From contig CM017563.1 of NCBI GenBank assembly GCA_007844125.1, positions 27,218,499 to 27,282,498 on the forward strand: a stretch of 64,000 nt of DNA, in the 5' to 3' direction. The DNA is from Sinonovacula constricta. Its lineage: Eukaryota; Mollusca; Bivalvia; Cardiida; Solecurtidae. A program made the translations under genes and the position numbers. Of the stretch, positions 9,502 to 22,175 are shown one piece after another. The notes under the pieces are model-generated. The model was not told the DNA's origin. It worked only from the letters and a program-made list of their open reading frames with translations, and did no database searches. The stretch's first letter is position 1, and each line of letters begins with the position of its first letter.

Positions 9502-10242
9502 TGTTACGACCCGTCGCGCTATATAAGTTTATTTGTATAAAGTGGCACGTTTACTAAACGACGAAATGGTGTAACAGAAAGAACAAGCCAGCAACAAACT
9601 AGTACAATAATGTTTAATTTAAAAAAAAAAAACAATTAAAAATATGGCGTAATAAAACAATAACAAATAAATGAAACAAAATTTCAGAAGGCAAAATAAA
9701 TATTAGCTTACAGTTTGTCCCTTTAGAAGATGTCCCTTTAACAATGCAACAAATAATCCAGCGTCGAATATATAGAGTTTTCGGTAGAATGTTCTCGTAG
9801 ATAAGCACAGTTGAAATAATCCAAAGGTATAACAATACAGGAATGTTAATTATATAATCCAAATTCAACACTTTAATATTTATGTCACTGTAGAATATAG
9901 TAAGTCCACGTAAGTTTCAACACAGAAAGATTTAAGATAGAAGCTGCAAGTATTTCCAAATTATATGTCCAATCCCTAAGCAAACTTTTTATTCAAATTC
10001 CAAACTTCCAAACTTAACTTTAATTCGGCAAACGCGCCCTTATATATACCCAAAGAATTTTCAGAACATTCACGTTCCCAGAACATTTTCGAAGACCAGT
10101 TAAAAATAAACAATTGAACTTTCTAGCATGATCCTTTTCTTCTAGCAGTTACGCGAATGCTACGTCATCAAAACCACAACGGTAAACAACCCTTAACCTG
10201 ACTAGCGTAACCTTAAACGCTGGTGTACTATTATACATAACA
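9502..10242 (-). repeat. 5' LTR of the gypsy-like element
   Basis: It begins TGTTACGACCCGTCGCGC and ends CATAACA on the plus strand, so it is bounded by TG...CA. It matches 3894-4651 closely, with small indels. The TATA box is at 10040-10046 on the minus strand. It drives transcription toward gag at lower coordinates. Confidence 0.88.
10040..10046 (-). promoter_or_regulatory. TATA box of the 5' LTR
   Basis: TATATAA on the minus strand in a GC-flanked context (GGGTATATATAAGGGCGCG), conserved in both LTRs. Likely core promoter of the element. Confidence 0.5.
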
Positions 10243-10246
10243 ACGC
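10243..10246. repeat. Target site duplication ACGC (right)
   Basis: Matches 3890-3893 and confirms both outer ends of the LTR element. Confidence 0.7.
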
Positions 10247-11110
10247 TTACTATATATTTGTACGTATAACTTCTCATACAATTTGCAGATGAAAAATAAA
10301 ATGTTTTACTTCGTAGAATATCATAGGTCAGACGTGTTACTTGTTTAAGTTTCACACAAAGGCGAAAACCCGTTGTTTCAATTAAAAGTTAGACTAGACA
10401 GAGAAAAAGTAAGTCTCTATGTTATGCTGGTACATTCTCATCTACAATGCGATACTGTTTGATATTAGCATATCTTGTCTGAACTGAGAGCTTTGGGATA
10501 ACAAATGGTTCTGTCCAAAGAGACAGAAGTCTATTGATTAAACACGGAACAACAGTAGGCTTGATTTATAACCATTTTAACTATCTAGTCGTTACACAGT
10601 GATGTTTGTCAATAAGTGTGTGTGGTAGTTGGAAAACAGAAACATAATCGGATTGAAACCGTTATCTTCCTAACGTTCTTCTTTTTTATGTAGAGAATCC
10701 CTACAAACTCACTTGTCAAGTTTATTTTTATTGTCTACAACTGCACTTAATAGAAAATCATAAGCGCTCTAAACACATCACTTCTTCATGTAACCGCATC
10801 TTGAACGCTTACAACAGTCTTTGGCAAACGGTTTTAACGGAGACAAACGCCTTACTTAAAGCAGAAATCCTTTTCATCCCAACTTAAAGTATTTTGTGCA
10901 TCAAAACGTCCTCATTACACACGATTCTTACTTAATGCAGTTTCGTAGAGGATTGTCATGTAAAGTTATATGTGAAGTCGATAATACATCGTCTCAAGTT
11001 AAGCAAGCACCGGGTTCAAACCAGAGTCCTTCGAAGAGGTAGTGGTTTATCTTTCTTGGTAATTATCAAATAAATAGTTCCATGGCTGGATGGCCCGGAA
11101 TGAGGATATT
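10247..11110. other. Intergenic DNA, nothing recognised
   Basis: No coding potential, tandem repeat or known element seen. Confidence 0.5.
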
Positions 11111-11176
11111 ACGATAGTGTGTCATATCAAGCTAGACAGACAGAGACAGACATAGAGAAAGACATTGACAAAGACA

Positions 11177-11177
11177 C

Positions 11178-11235
<58 letters not shown>

Positions 11236-11259
11236 GAGAGACAGACAGAGACCGAGATC

Positions 11260-11296
<37 letters not shown>

Positions 11297-11312
11297 AAGA
11301 GAAAGAAAGAAA
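11177..11312. repeat. CAGA and GA microsatellites
   Basis: A (CAGA)n run covers about 11178-11232, followed by imperfect AGAC/AGAG repeats and a (GA)n run at about 11264-11291. Overlapping open frames are low-complexity artefacts. Confidence 0.9.
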
Positions 11313-11396
11313 GAGAGACTGACAGAAAAAGAGTGAGTGTGTGTGAAATTACAAGAAATAAACTGCTGTATTGTACGTTTATATGTTGTGTAGATA

Positions 11397-11583
<187 letters not shown>

Positions 11584-12088
11584 ATTGAGGCAATACTGTT
11601 ATTATTTTTTCAACAGGATATTGTTTATTATTATAGTTATGATATGTGATATTGTTCATATAGATAAGCATACTTTCAATTTTCTTGTCACACAAATCTG
11701 TTCTAGAATACACAGACATCCAAAGGACAATCCCTCACTGAGACTTTACAGCAAGCCTTGTCAATTTTCCTCATATCCCCGAGACAGCGTCAACTATACA
11801 GGATCTGTGCATGTCTGTAATATGTTCCAGATAAATGAGACTCCTAATGTTGATTAGCATTTTGATAACAATTTGATTTGCTTCGAGAATCCTATTGACC
11901 AGACTTTTGCGTATAACTTGCATGAACATTCCCAGAATTCTTATTCCAACAAAATGACTAGCATTGTCATGCTTAGACAGTCTTTCATACAAGAGATCGC
12001 ACGGAAGCATCTCACTAGGAGTGCATCATTTACGTTTGTGCGATTTGTACGCTAGATCTACTGAGCATTTAATAACAATATAAACTTT
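11584..12088. other. Intergenic DNA between microsatellite and satellite
   Basis: No gene or repeat recognised. Short open frames on both strands lack supporting features. Confidence 0.45.
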
Positions 12089-15000
12089 GGGCCTGCCTGG
12101 GCCGATGATGGGGTTAGGCCAGTTAAGTCTGATAATGGGATAATTGGTCTTGCATAGTCTGATGATGGGATCATTGGGCCTGCATGGTCTGATGATGGGA
12201 TCATTGGGCCTACATGGTCTGATGATGGGATCATTGGGCCTGCTTGGTCTGATGATGGGATCATTGGGCCTGCATGGTCTGGTGGTGGGATCATTGGGCC
12301 TGCATGGTCTGATGATGGGATCATTGGGCCTGCATGGTCTGATGACGGGATCATTAAGCCTGCTTGGTCTGATGATGGGATCATTGGGCCTGCATGGTCT
12401 GGTGGTGGGATCATTGGGCCTGCATGGTCTGATGATGGGATCATTGGGCCTGCATGGTCTGGTGGTGGGATCATTGGGCCTGTTTGGTCTGGTGGTGGGA
12501 TCATTGGGCCTGCATGGTCTGATGATGGGATCATTGTGCCTGCATGGTCTGATGATGGGATTATTGGGCCTGCATGGTCTGATGGTGGGATCATTGTGCC
12601 TGCATGGTCTGATGATGGGATTATTGTGCCTGCATGGTATGGTGGTGGGATCATTGGGCCTGCATGGTCTGGTGGTGGGATCATTGGGCCTGCATGGTCT
12701 GGTGGTGGGATCATTGGGCCTGCATGGTTTGGTGGTGGGATCATTGGGCCTGCATGGTCTGGTGGTGTGATCATTGGGCCTGGTTGGTCTGATGATGGGA
12801 TCATTGGGCCTGCTTGGTCTGATGATGGGATCATTGGGCCTGCATGGTCTGATGGTGGGATCATTGGGCCTACATGGTCTGATGGTGGGATCATTGGGCC
12901 TGCATGGTCTGGTGGTGGGATCATTGGGCCTGCATGGTCTGATGGTGGGATCATTGGGCCTGCATGGTCTAATGGTGGGATCATTGGGCCTGCATGGTCT
13001 GATGGTGGGATCATTGGGCCTGCTTGGTCTGATGATGGGATCATTGTGTCTGCGTGGTCTGATGATGGGATCATTGGGCCTGCATGGTCTGGTGGTGGGA
13101 TCATTGTGTCTGCATGGTCTGATGGTGGGATCATTGGGCCTACATGGTCTGATGGTGGGATCATTGGGCCTACATGGTGTGATGGTGGGATCATTGGGCC
13201 TGCATGGTCTGATGGTGGGATCATTGGGCCTGCTTGGTCTGATGGTGGGATCATTGGGCCTGCATGGTCTGATGATGGGATCATTGTGCCTGCATGGTCT
13301 GATGATGGGATCATTGGGCCTTCATGGTCTGATGATGGGATCATTGGGCCTACCTGGTCTGATGATGAGATCATTGGGCCTGCATGGTCTGATGGTGGGA
13401 TCATTGTGCCTGCATGGTCTGATGTTGGGATCATTGTGCCTGCATGGTCTGATGGTGGGATCATTGGGCCTGCATGGTCTGATGATGGGATCATTTGGCC
13501 TACATGGTCTGATGGTGGGATCATTGTGCCTACATGGTCTGATGGTGGGATCATTGTGCCTACATGGTCTGATGATTGGATCATTGGGCCTACATGGTCT
13601 GATGATTGGATCATTGGGCCTGCATGGTCTGATGGTGGGATCATTGGGCCTGCATGGTCTGATGGTGGGATCATTGAGCCTACATGGTCTGATGATGGGA
13701 TCATTGTGCCTGCATGGTCTGATAATGGGATCATTGGGCCTACATGGTCGGATGATGGGATCATTGTGCCTGCATGGTCTGATGATGGGATCATTGGGCC
13801 TGCATGGTCTGATGGTGGGATCATTGTGCCTGCATGGTCTGATGACGGGATCATTCAGCCTGCAGGGTCTGATGGTGGGATCATTGGGCCTGCATGGTCT
13901 GATGATGGGATCATTGGGCCTGCATGTTCTGATGGTGGGATCATTGGGCCTGCATGGTCTGATGGTGGGATCATTGGGCATGCATGGTCTGATGGTGGGA
14001 TCATTGGGCATGCATGGTCTGATGATGGGATCATTGGGCCTACATGGTCTGATGATGGGATCATTGGGCCTGCATGGTCTGATGATGGGATCATTTGGCC
14101 TGCATGATCTGATAGTGGGATCATTGGGCCTACATGGTCTGATGATGGGATCATTGAGCCTGCATGGTCTAATGATGGGATCATTGGGCCTGCATGGTCT
14201 GATGATGGGATCATTGGGCCTGCATGGTCTGATGGTGGGATCATTGGGCCTACATGGTCTGATGGTGGGATCATTGGGCCTACATGGTCTGGTGATGGGA
14301 TCATTGGGCCTGCATGGTCTGATGATGGGATCATTGGGCCTACATGGTCTGATGATGGGATCATTGGGCCTGCATGGTCTGATGATGGGATCATTGGGCC
14401 TGCATGGTCTGATGGTGGGATCATTGGGCCTACATGGTCTGATGGTGGGATCATTGGGCCTGCATGGTCTGATGGTGGGATCATTGGGCCTACATGGTCT
14501 GATGGTGGGATCATTGGGCATGCATGGTCTGGTGGTGGGATCATTGTGCCTACATGGTCTGATGATGGGATCATTGGGCCTGCATGGTCTGATGGTGGGA
14601 TCATTGGGCCTGCATGGTCTGATAATGATCATTGGGCATGCATGGTCTGATGATGGGATCATTGGGCCTGCGTGGTCTGATGGTGGGATCATTGGGCCTA
14701 CATGGTCTGGTGGTGGGATCATTGGGCCTGCATGGTCTGATGATGGGATCATTGGGCCTACATGGTCTGGTGGTGGGATCATTGGGCCTGCATGGTCTGA
14801 TGATGGGATCATTGTGCCTACATGGTCTGATGATGGGATCATCGTGCCTGCATGGTCTGATGATGGGATCATTGTGCCTACATGGTCTGATAGTGGGATC
14901 ATTGTGCCTACATGGTCTGATGATTGGATCATTGGGCCTACATGGTCTGATGATGGGATCATTGAGCCTACATGGTCTGATGATGGGATCATTGGGCCCA

Positions 15001-16345
15001 CATGGTCTAATAATGGGATCATTGGGCCTGGATGGTCTGATGATGGGATCATTGGGCCTACATGGTCTAATAATGGGATCGTTGGGCCTGGACGGTCTGA
15101 TAGTGGGATCATTGAGCCTACATGGTCTGATGATTGGATCATTGAGCCTACATGGTCTGATGATGGGATTATTGAGCCTACATGGTCTGATGATGGGATC
15201 GATGTGCCTGCATTGTCAGATAATGGAATCATTTGGCCTGTTCGGTCTGATAATCGGATCATTGGGCCTACATGGTCTGATGATGGGAGCATTGGGACTT
15301 GATGATCAATGATGGGTTTAATGGGCCTGTTTGTTCTCATTATGGATTAGGCCTGCCTGGTCTGCTGATGGGATTATTGGGACTACATGGTCTGATGATG
15401 TGATCATTGGGACTGCCTGGTCTGATGAATTGACCATGGTGCCTGTATGGTTTGATGATGAGATCATTGGGCCTGCTTTGCCTGATGATGGGATCATTGT
15501 GCCTGGATAAACTGATGATGGGATCATTGTGCCTGGATAAACTGATGATGGGATCATTGTGCCTGGATGAACTGATGATGGGATCATTGTGCCTGGATAA
15601 ACTGATGATGGGATCATTGTGCCTGGATAAACTGATGATGGGATCATTGTGCCTGGATAAACTGATGATGAGATCATTGTGCCTGGATAAACTGATGATG
15701 GGATCATTGTGCCTGGATAAACTGATGATGAGATCATTGTGCCTGGATAAACTGATAATGGGATCATTGTGCCTGGATAAACTGATGATGGGATCATTGT
15801 GCCTGGATAAACTGATGATGGGATCATTGTGCCTGGATAAACTGATGATGAGATCATTGTGCCTGGATGAACTGATGATGGGATCATTGTGCCTGGATAA
15901 ACTGATGATGAGATCATTGTGCCTGGACAAACTGATGATGAGATCATTGTGCCTGGATAAACTGATGATGGGATCATTGTGCCTGGATTAACTGATGATG
16001 GGATCATTGTGCCTGGATAAACTGATGATGAGATCATTGTGCCTGGATAAACTGATAATGGGATCATTGTGCCTGGATAAACTGATGATGGGATCATTGT
16101 GCCTGGATAAACTGATGATGAGATCATTGAACCTGATGATGGGATAATTGGGCTTGACTAGTCTGATGTTTTGTTCATTGGACCAGACTGGTCTTATAAT
16201 GTGATTATTTGGCTAGCATGGTCTGATGATGAGATCGTTGCGCCGGCTCTGTCTGAGGATGGGGTCATTGGGCATATCTAATCAGATGTAATGATCCATG
16301 TGCCTGCCTGGTCTGATTATGGGATCATTGTGCCTGTTTAGTCTG
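12089..16345. repeat. 30-bp satellite array C (~140 units, two subfamilies)
   Basis: A representative unit is 12181-12210, with core GATGATGGGATCATTGGGCC. Units stay in 30-bp register across kilobases; one break at about 14623-14630 shifts the phase. From about 15480 to 16130 a second subfamily takes over (unit 15601-15630), where a GGATAAAC block replaces GCATGGTCT and GTGCC replaces GGGCC. Units at 12089-12150, 15200-15480 and 16130-16345 are the most diverged, the usual pattern of homogenised centre and decaying edges. The 30-bp length and lack of stops create open frames up to 842 residues in several frames on both strands. No start context, signal peptide or non-repetitive domain supports translation. 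Confidence 0.96.
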
Positions 16346-16354
16346 ATGATGGAA

Positions 16355-17640
16355 GTTTTGAAGCCAACTGTACGTCATCCGATTGATAGGTTGATAGGAC
16401 ACTGAAGTCTACATCAAGCAGAGAGGCAGAATCTTTGATCGACTTCACTTGAAAAAGTTGAGCAGCAACTTGCGCAAGAAGGACTGCATCTCCTTTTCGA
16501 TCAGATAGATCATGGACTCTTCCTTTTGTAGAAATAGGCTAAATACAACGTACTGCTAAAGCACAAACTGGTAAAACAGCAGGTTAACCTCGGTCATGAG
16601 GTCACTGAAGAGGGAAGCTAGCCTTTTAAATCTAGGTTGTTTCTCAGCTCCAGAGAAGGAACAGCTCTCGAGTGGTTGATACAGTGTCAGTGTACGTCCA
16701 ACAGCGTTTTCAAGACCTAACCCACGGGTAGACACATGCTTAAGGACTTGCTTGTACTTTGTGTCACAATAGACACAAAACTCATTGAGTTCATTCTTTC
16801 GTTTTGTACTTTTGTAAAAAACCAATAGTACAGGTCAAACACAAGATCTTCATCATCAAAACCCGATACACCTGAGAATGCATCACCACCCTTCCTGGCA
16901 GCATTATGGGCCATTTGACATGGGCAGCCAATAAAATAAACCTCCGAGTTCGCCTGAAGCACCCTACTTTTGATAGAATTTCGCTTTACCATATTCACAG
17001 AGGCGTTGTCGACGACAAACGAAACACAGTTGTCCCACTGAATATGGTTATCAGTAATAACAGTGTCGATTTTCTCAAACGTAGCTGCCGCCGTAGCGCT
17101 TTGTGTTGTGCAAATGTCCATTGTGCAAATGTCCAAAAAATTGCTTGTCACCCTGTTTCAGCTGAGATCAAAAACCTTTACTGTAACAGGATTCATTTTC
17201 GTCAATCACTGTCATTACTTCCATCGGTTGCCAAACAAAATGGACTCGACTTCATCTTTGTGACTAGCTCCTCATGAAAACTTGGTGCCAGTATACCATT
17301 CAAAATGCAAAATGTTTTGTTTTTGCACACTGATATTGTTTAGCAATTTGAGTGTCCGGAAACATACTACGAAACAGAGGTCCGCATTTGTCAGCAACCG
17401 CTATGGGGAGATTGTTTTCGACGATAAAATGTGTCATTAAAACCTCAGCTCGTGATATTTTGAAAGTCGCTGGGTCGTTCTGTGGCTCAATGTTTTTTTT
17501 TTTTGGCTGTTTTTCCAAGGAGGAAGCTTTGTCTGTGTGCGATTTTGTGGCAACATGGCGATTAACGTCGGCCTCACCTTGATGCGCACAGCTGATATCT
17601 TTTGAGCAAACGAGGCAAAACAAATGCGTAGACCACCTTG
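16355..17640 (-). pseudogene. hAT-like transposase fragment, broken
   Basis: Minus strand. The N-terminal part begins near 17623 with a BED-like zinc finger (FCLVCSKDI, then NRHVATKSH) and a segment MTHFIVENNLPIAVADKCGP. The catalytic core follows in pieces: CLATDGSNDSD would hold the first RNase H-fold Asp, SFVVDNASVNM the second, then FIGCPCQMAHNAARKG. The conserved TRW motif appears as STRG, so the Trp is lost. Further pieces read VGRTLTLYQPLE and EKEMQSFLRKLL. At least four stops or frameshifts divide it (near 17300, 17150, 16800 and 16420). hAT transposases cut and paste DNA elements. Related domesticated zinc-finger proteins exist, so a dead copy of such a gene is the alternative. Satellite C lies on both sides. 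Confidence 0.72.
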
Positions 17641-17794
17641 CAGCCTTTAATGGGTATGTAGCTGACCATTATTTATCAAAGTTTGTGCTGTACGCAGCTG
17701 CACCAGAAAGTTTTTTCGATCGTTTTCTGAGCGGACTTTTGACCATTTTGACAGTTGACACTAAACGTAATGGTTGAAATAGAACCATTGAATC
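17641..17794. other. Unassigned flank of the hAT-like relic
   Basis: Non-satellite sequence between the relic and the resumed satellite, probably part of the same insertion. No terminal inverted repeat or 8-bp duplication could be confirmed by eye. Confidence 0.35.
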
Positions 17795-17875
17795 AATTGA
17801 GCAGCCTGTTAAGTCTGATGATGTGTTTAATAGGCCTGCCTGGTCTGATGATGGGATAATTTGGCCTGCATAACC
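17795..17875. repeat. Remnant of satellite C beyond the hAT-like relic
   Basis: CCTGTTAAGTCTGATGATG and CCTGCCTGGTCTGATGATGG are diverged units of the 12089-16345 satellite, showing that the relic interrupts the array. Confidence 0.75.
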
Positions 17876-19988
17876 TGTCTTTTTGGCTGATATATCTTAT
17901 TCATCATTTTGCCAATTTCTGGTAAGATATCTTATACCTAAACGAAAATTTTCACAACCAACATCGGTCCGCGTTTCAATAAGGTGGAATAATTGGCAAC
18001 GCTCTGGCGTTCTTTTATAACATGTCATTTTGTAATTCCTGATTACCGTGATCGCAATGTAGGTAAAATTTAAAGCCTGTTTAAAGAAAAACCAATTAAA
18101 ATATGTACACATTTTAAACAGATCGAGTGTGAAGAAAAACTTACTAGAAAAACGCACACTCGTTATATTATTATACGAAAAAAAATACACTTCTCAGCTA
18201 TTTTAAAACAAAAAGTTTGATGAAATACATCGTGCACACTGAATGGGTTTAAATTGAATCAGAAGAAATAATTTTAGTGTTATGAATATTTCGTTTAATG
18301 CAGTATTTCAATTATTCTTCGGATAATAAGAAATAAACAAACTGACAGCATGTTATTGCCTGTAAAACGGCATGTGTTTGTTCCAGTAGTGACCAGTTAA
18401 TCGAGGCATGGTAACATGTACTATTTAGCGCTAAAATCACTGTATGATACCTTAATACCCATCGTTATTTTGCATGACGAAAGAAACCTTGCATATCTAA
18501 GCCATCATCTACCTTTATTAACGAACTGTCGCCTCTCTAACTCTCAAACATGCGCCGAATGACATGCTCATCATACCAGATACTACTGATCTGGAAACGT
18601 GAAGGATTTCTCGCCGTCAAGATGCAAGTTAACTGAAAACTGCTTTTACAACAACAGGCTGCTATGACTTAATATTGATAAAGTAAAATAATATTTGAAG
18701 AGTATTTATTAAAAAATTTAACAATATCAGTAGATATGAATAAGGTACAGAATTACTGTTCCAGCTAAATGGCGAACTGGTCCAATCCATGTAAGGGTAA
18801 CATGAATATACAAATACATTAGCGTCATCATTTCAATTGCCTCATCTACTTTTACTTAGAACAATGTAAACAGGTTTCCACTTACACTCTTTGTCGTCGG
18901 AAGGCATTTTCAGTTTTACTCGTTTGACTTCTTTCGCAAGGTAATACAAAGATTAAATAATTCTTGATCACTTAAATGACACCAGACTAAAGACCGCGTT
19001 TATAATAATTAAATCAAGATTATATTCTGTACAAACACGGTCTAATTAATACTATAATGTGAGTCGCTCCCCAAGAGCCATGGAATCATTAACACTTTTA
19101 CATCCTAAGAAGGTCTTTGCAATAATTGTGTGCATACTCTCGATATTTAGATTATATAATCATTATCAGAACTTGTCTTTTAGAAAGAAATATTACCAAG
19201 TTTTAAAATGAAATAAACATGCTGTTGGGATGTAATTTGGTCTCTGTTTTGTTTTAAAAATAAAACACGGCACAAACGTTTAAAATAACTGTTTTAGATC
19301 CTGAATCCCTAACTCAAAGTCATATTCATAAACTGGAGAATAAGACCAACATATTGCTCATGGTTTTAACTTTTAAAAAGGTTTATTTATAGCCCATATT
19401 TAAATAAACAATACAATCTCATAATACGTTCATTCTCCATCATAAACGAAAACAAAACAGTAAGAAACAAAGTACTTTCGAGGTCGACCTTATTCGAAAA
19501 TCTATGCCGGAGTTATCGTAACAGTGTCAAATTGATAGCAATGACATTGGACATAATGCTGCTGTTGATGATAATGGTTTGATTTGAACCTATTTTAAAT
19601 CGAAGACTAACTGACCAGTAACCCTCTTAAAATTCAAAACAATATATCTTTAGTTATGTTGCAGTTATTCTTTTAGATAAGAAAGTATCATAATAATAGG
19701 CAGCTGCAAAAATGATTAAAATAGTACTAGAATTATGTTTCTATCGGCAAACGAATACCAATATAATACAATAACAAAAACACCTATCAACAGAATTTAA
19801 ATCAGATATACTTAGATGAGATATACTGAAACCTAGACCAGAAAAAATAGAAAATCTTTCATTTTTTGTACCTAACTGTTTGTAAGGAATCGGATAATTG
19901 TAGCTTTACAACCATATCACCTGCCCTTTTTCTAGATCATTAAGTCAGTGACTGGACGGTAAGATGAAAATACATTTATAAAACTCAC
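17876..19988. other. AT-rich intergenic or intronic DNA
   Basis: No gene or repeat recognised. It lies downstream of the donor site of the exon at 19989-20533 and may be intron. Confidence 0.4.
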
Positions 19989-20533
19989 CGATGCTAGACC
20001 GTGAACCTCCCACGCTGATGCTGAATTTCTGGTGATACGCTGAACTCTGACATAAATCCATGTATTGGGATCAAAGTCGTAGAGAATATAATCCAGGTCT
20101 AAACCATCGCTGTCAAGCCTGTCTGCAGTCCCTGTACTGGTGTAAAACGTCCGAGATGATTTAAGGTACCCTAACATTTCCGACAGGACCGTTTCATTGG
20201 TAACAAGGCTATCAACAAGGAGCATTACATCTCTAATGAATTCAGCATGTTTGTATATCGGCGTTTCATTAAGGTCGGATTTTCTATCCCAAGTGGTATT
20301 TAATTGCGTTTCGACCGACCTGTTATTTAGCTTAAACACTGGATACATTTCAAATACATTTGATAATGCGTGTATATGCTCAGTTGAATTGAGATCATCT
20401 AAGGTAGCCGGTTGTGGTTGTATATATGGAGAAGTTCCGAATCCGAAAAAAGCGTGAGACAGATGGATGTTCAAGTTGGCTGCCTCTCTTAGCACCAGAG
20501 TCTTCAAGGTGGAATCCATGCACAGTGAAACAG
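19989..20533 (-). CDS. Candidate internal exon of an unknown, probably extracellular protein
   Basis: A 545-bp open stretch on the minus strand with good splice signals. A pyrimidine-rich acceptor TTCTTTATTTCATTTCAG lies just above 20533, and a strong donor G|GTGAGT follows the exon at 19988-19983. The frame enters with two bases and leaves complete. The roughly 181-residue product has non-repetitive, protein-like composition and five N-glycosylation sequons (NST, NRS, NTT and two NET), suggesting an extracellular or lumenal protein. Segments such as LDSDGLDLDYILYDFDPNTW and WIYVRVQRITRNS look folded, but I do not recognise the family. No signal peptide or membrane segment is visible. No confident partner exon was found, so it may belong to a gene with long introns or be an orphan piece of a pseudogene. 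Confidence 0.5.
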
Positions 20534-21580
20534 CTGAAATGAAATAAAGAATATGTTCTTTTTAAAATTCCTTCTATTACATGAATCTTTACAAACATCT
20601 TCTTGTTAATCTTTTTAAAAATGCAATGTCTTAACTTTGTTTCACATTGTCCAGTCTCAGTTGTTTTGAAATTAATTACATTTGCTAATTGCTGACATAT
20701 TATTTAGCCTTAATAATTACAGGTTGACTGTTATTGCATATACCTGCCATTCATTACGTGCAACCTACTCTCGTTACATCTCCTTATGCCTTACCTAAGT
20801 CTGGTCAATGGTATATAATTGTTTCTTAGGTACAAACTCCTTCAAATTCAATTTGTTATAAAATGTAAAGTCGTAAAAAGAATCCGAAGATAAAGATTAC
20901 ATTCTTTATTAAAATTCAGAAGAAATCACCTGAAGTAAAGGATGTCATTTTAATTTGCAAAAACATGTTATTTGCAGAAGATTATTTGTACACATACCTT
21001 AACTGGCTTACAAGAAATGTATTTTGACTCTTCAATAGTTTTTGAAGTCATAAAAGTAATAAATCATAAAACCTAGTCTCTAAAACCTAGTGATTGTGAT
21101 AAATAGGGTTAATGATGGCAAAAAAGCCAACTGATTTGAAACATGTCGAAACACAATTTATAATAGACATCTTTTTTGTAATTATAGTAATATTTATTTG
21201 ATAAAAACACTTTGATATTGATGCAAAATAAATACAAATGTTGTACAATTGTATACATAATTACAACTTGCAGCAAAATCAGCTGAAATTTTATACAAAA
21301 TATCTAGATACGAAGAACTGATTGTAAATACTAAAGCTTTTTTGTGGAAAATTAATGTAAGTATCAATTAATCAACGTGAGCGAGTCTACGGTTATGGTT
21401 TTGAAGAGTCTTGTCCAGGTTAGCAAGCCAGAATGTTATAGTCCTTTAAAATGTCTGAGCGTATGTCTGTCTGTATACGCAGGTGTAGTTCTTGTTTTTA
21501 AATTGCGCTATTCTTCAAACGATACGTGCTTAAGATGGAAAATAATGAAGAGATCCTAACAAGATGGAAATACGAGGGTA
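20534..21580. other. AT-rich, possible intron
   Basis: Nothing recognised. It would be intron if the exons at 19989-20533 and 21584-21830 belonged together, but the latter ends in a stop codon. Confidence 0.35.
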
Positions 21581-21583
21581 ATT

Positions 21584-21830
21584 CTAAACGTTTGAAAGAT
21601 AGACAGTCTTGAGATATATGCTTTCCAACTGATGATTATGACTGACAAGGTCGTTCATCTGAGTGCCGTAGACATTTAGATTAATATAGCAAGGAATATC
21701 AGCATTGTTAAAATCATACTTATTTATAATATGTACACAGCCAACATCTGGACATTCAGTTTTACTTTTTTCACTATACAGCCATGTAGGAAAAAATGCC
21801 AAGTTTTTTGTCGGATCTTTGAATAATTTT
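21584..21830 (-). other. Short protein-like open frame, possible terminal exon
   Basis: On the minus strand about 80 codons are open from roughly 21825 to a TAG. The peptide has a varied composition (CPDVGCVHIINKYDFNNADI, IPCYINLNVYGTQMND) unlike the low-complexity frames around it. It has no good start codon (it opens at TTG or through CAAAG|AT), and no strong splice signals are visible. It could be a last exon or a decayed gene piece. Confidence 0.22.
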
Positions 21831-22049
21831 TATACACCGCAGGAACATGGGTAGCAAATATTAAGGCTCTAGCTCTTGTAATTTCAGAAAAGAAAATTTG
21901 CTACATTATCATAGATGACAAATAGCCACGCCCATGAAGGCAATGTAGTTGTTTTTTTAGGTATCAAAATTATTTTAACATCTTTTCGTTAACCCTACCT
22001 GTTGCTTAGAAAGACTGGTTAAATTTGTTCCAGGAGATGTCGTTTAAAG

Positions 22050-22175
22050 AGTATTGACTAACCATGTGACGCGTAACGCATGACGCTTGACGCCGGAAAC
22101 CGGACGCCGGAAAACGGACGTTTGACAGTAGACAATCACAATAACCTCAGCTGAGCTGAGGGTGTTTTCTTTATA
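22050..22175. repeat. GACGC-rich short repeat with palindrome
   Basis: Clustered GACGC/GACGCCGGA motifs at 22070-22120 are followed by ACAATCACAATAACCTCAG and the palindrome CCTCAGCTGAGCTGAGG. This resembles the end of a dispersed repeat I associate with bivalve genomes; the family name is not known to me. Confidence 0.4.

Larger units (their letters stand above)
3894..10242 (-). mobile_element. Gmr1-like Ty3/gypsy LTR retrotransposon, full-length but decayed
   Basis: A 6.35-kb element read on the minus strand. It has two similar LTRs (9502-10242 is the 5' LTR, 3894-4651 the 3' LTR), a 4-bp duplication ACGC at both outer ends (3890-3893 and 10243-10246), a primer binding site next to the 5' LTR and a purine tract next to the 3' LTR. 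Order on the minus strand is gag, zinc knuckle, protease, a linker, a 58-bp minisatellite, reverse transcriptase, RNase H. The RNase H frame ends in PDALSRM followed at once by TAA (4983-4985). RNase H at the 3' end of pol, plus a gag with SCAN-like capsid character, suggests the Gmr1-like group, where integrase lies before RT. No integrase is visible anywhere. Several stops and frameshifts show it is inactive. The clade call is inference. Confidence 0.85.

Noticed and set aside
12058..15340. Open frames of 500-842 residues in satellite C as protein genes
   Set aside because: They are open in several frames on both strands, consist solely of a ten-residue repeat, and follow directly from a 30-bp unit lacking stops. 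No non-repetitive domain, signal peptide or splice context.
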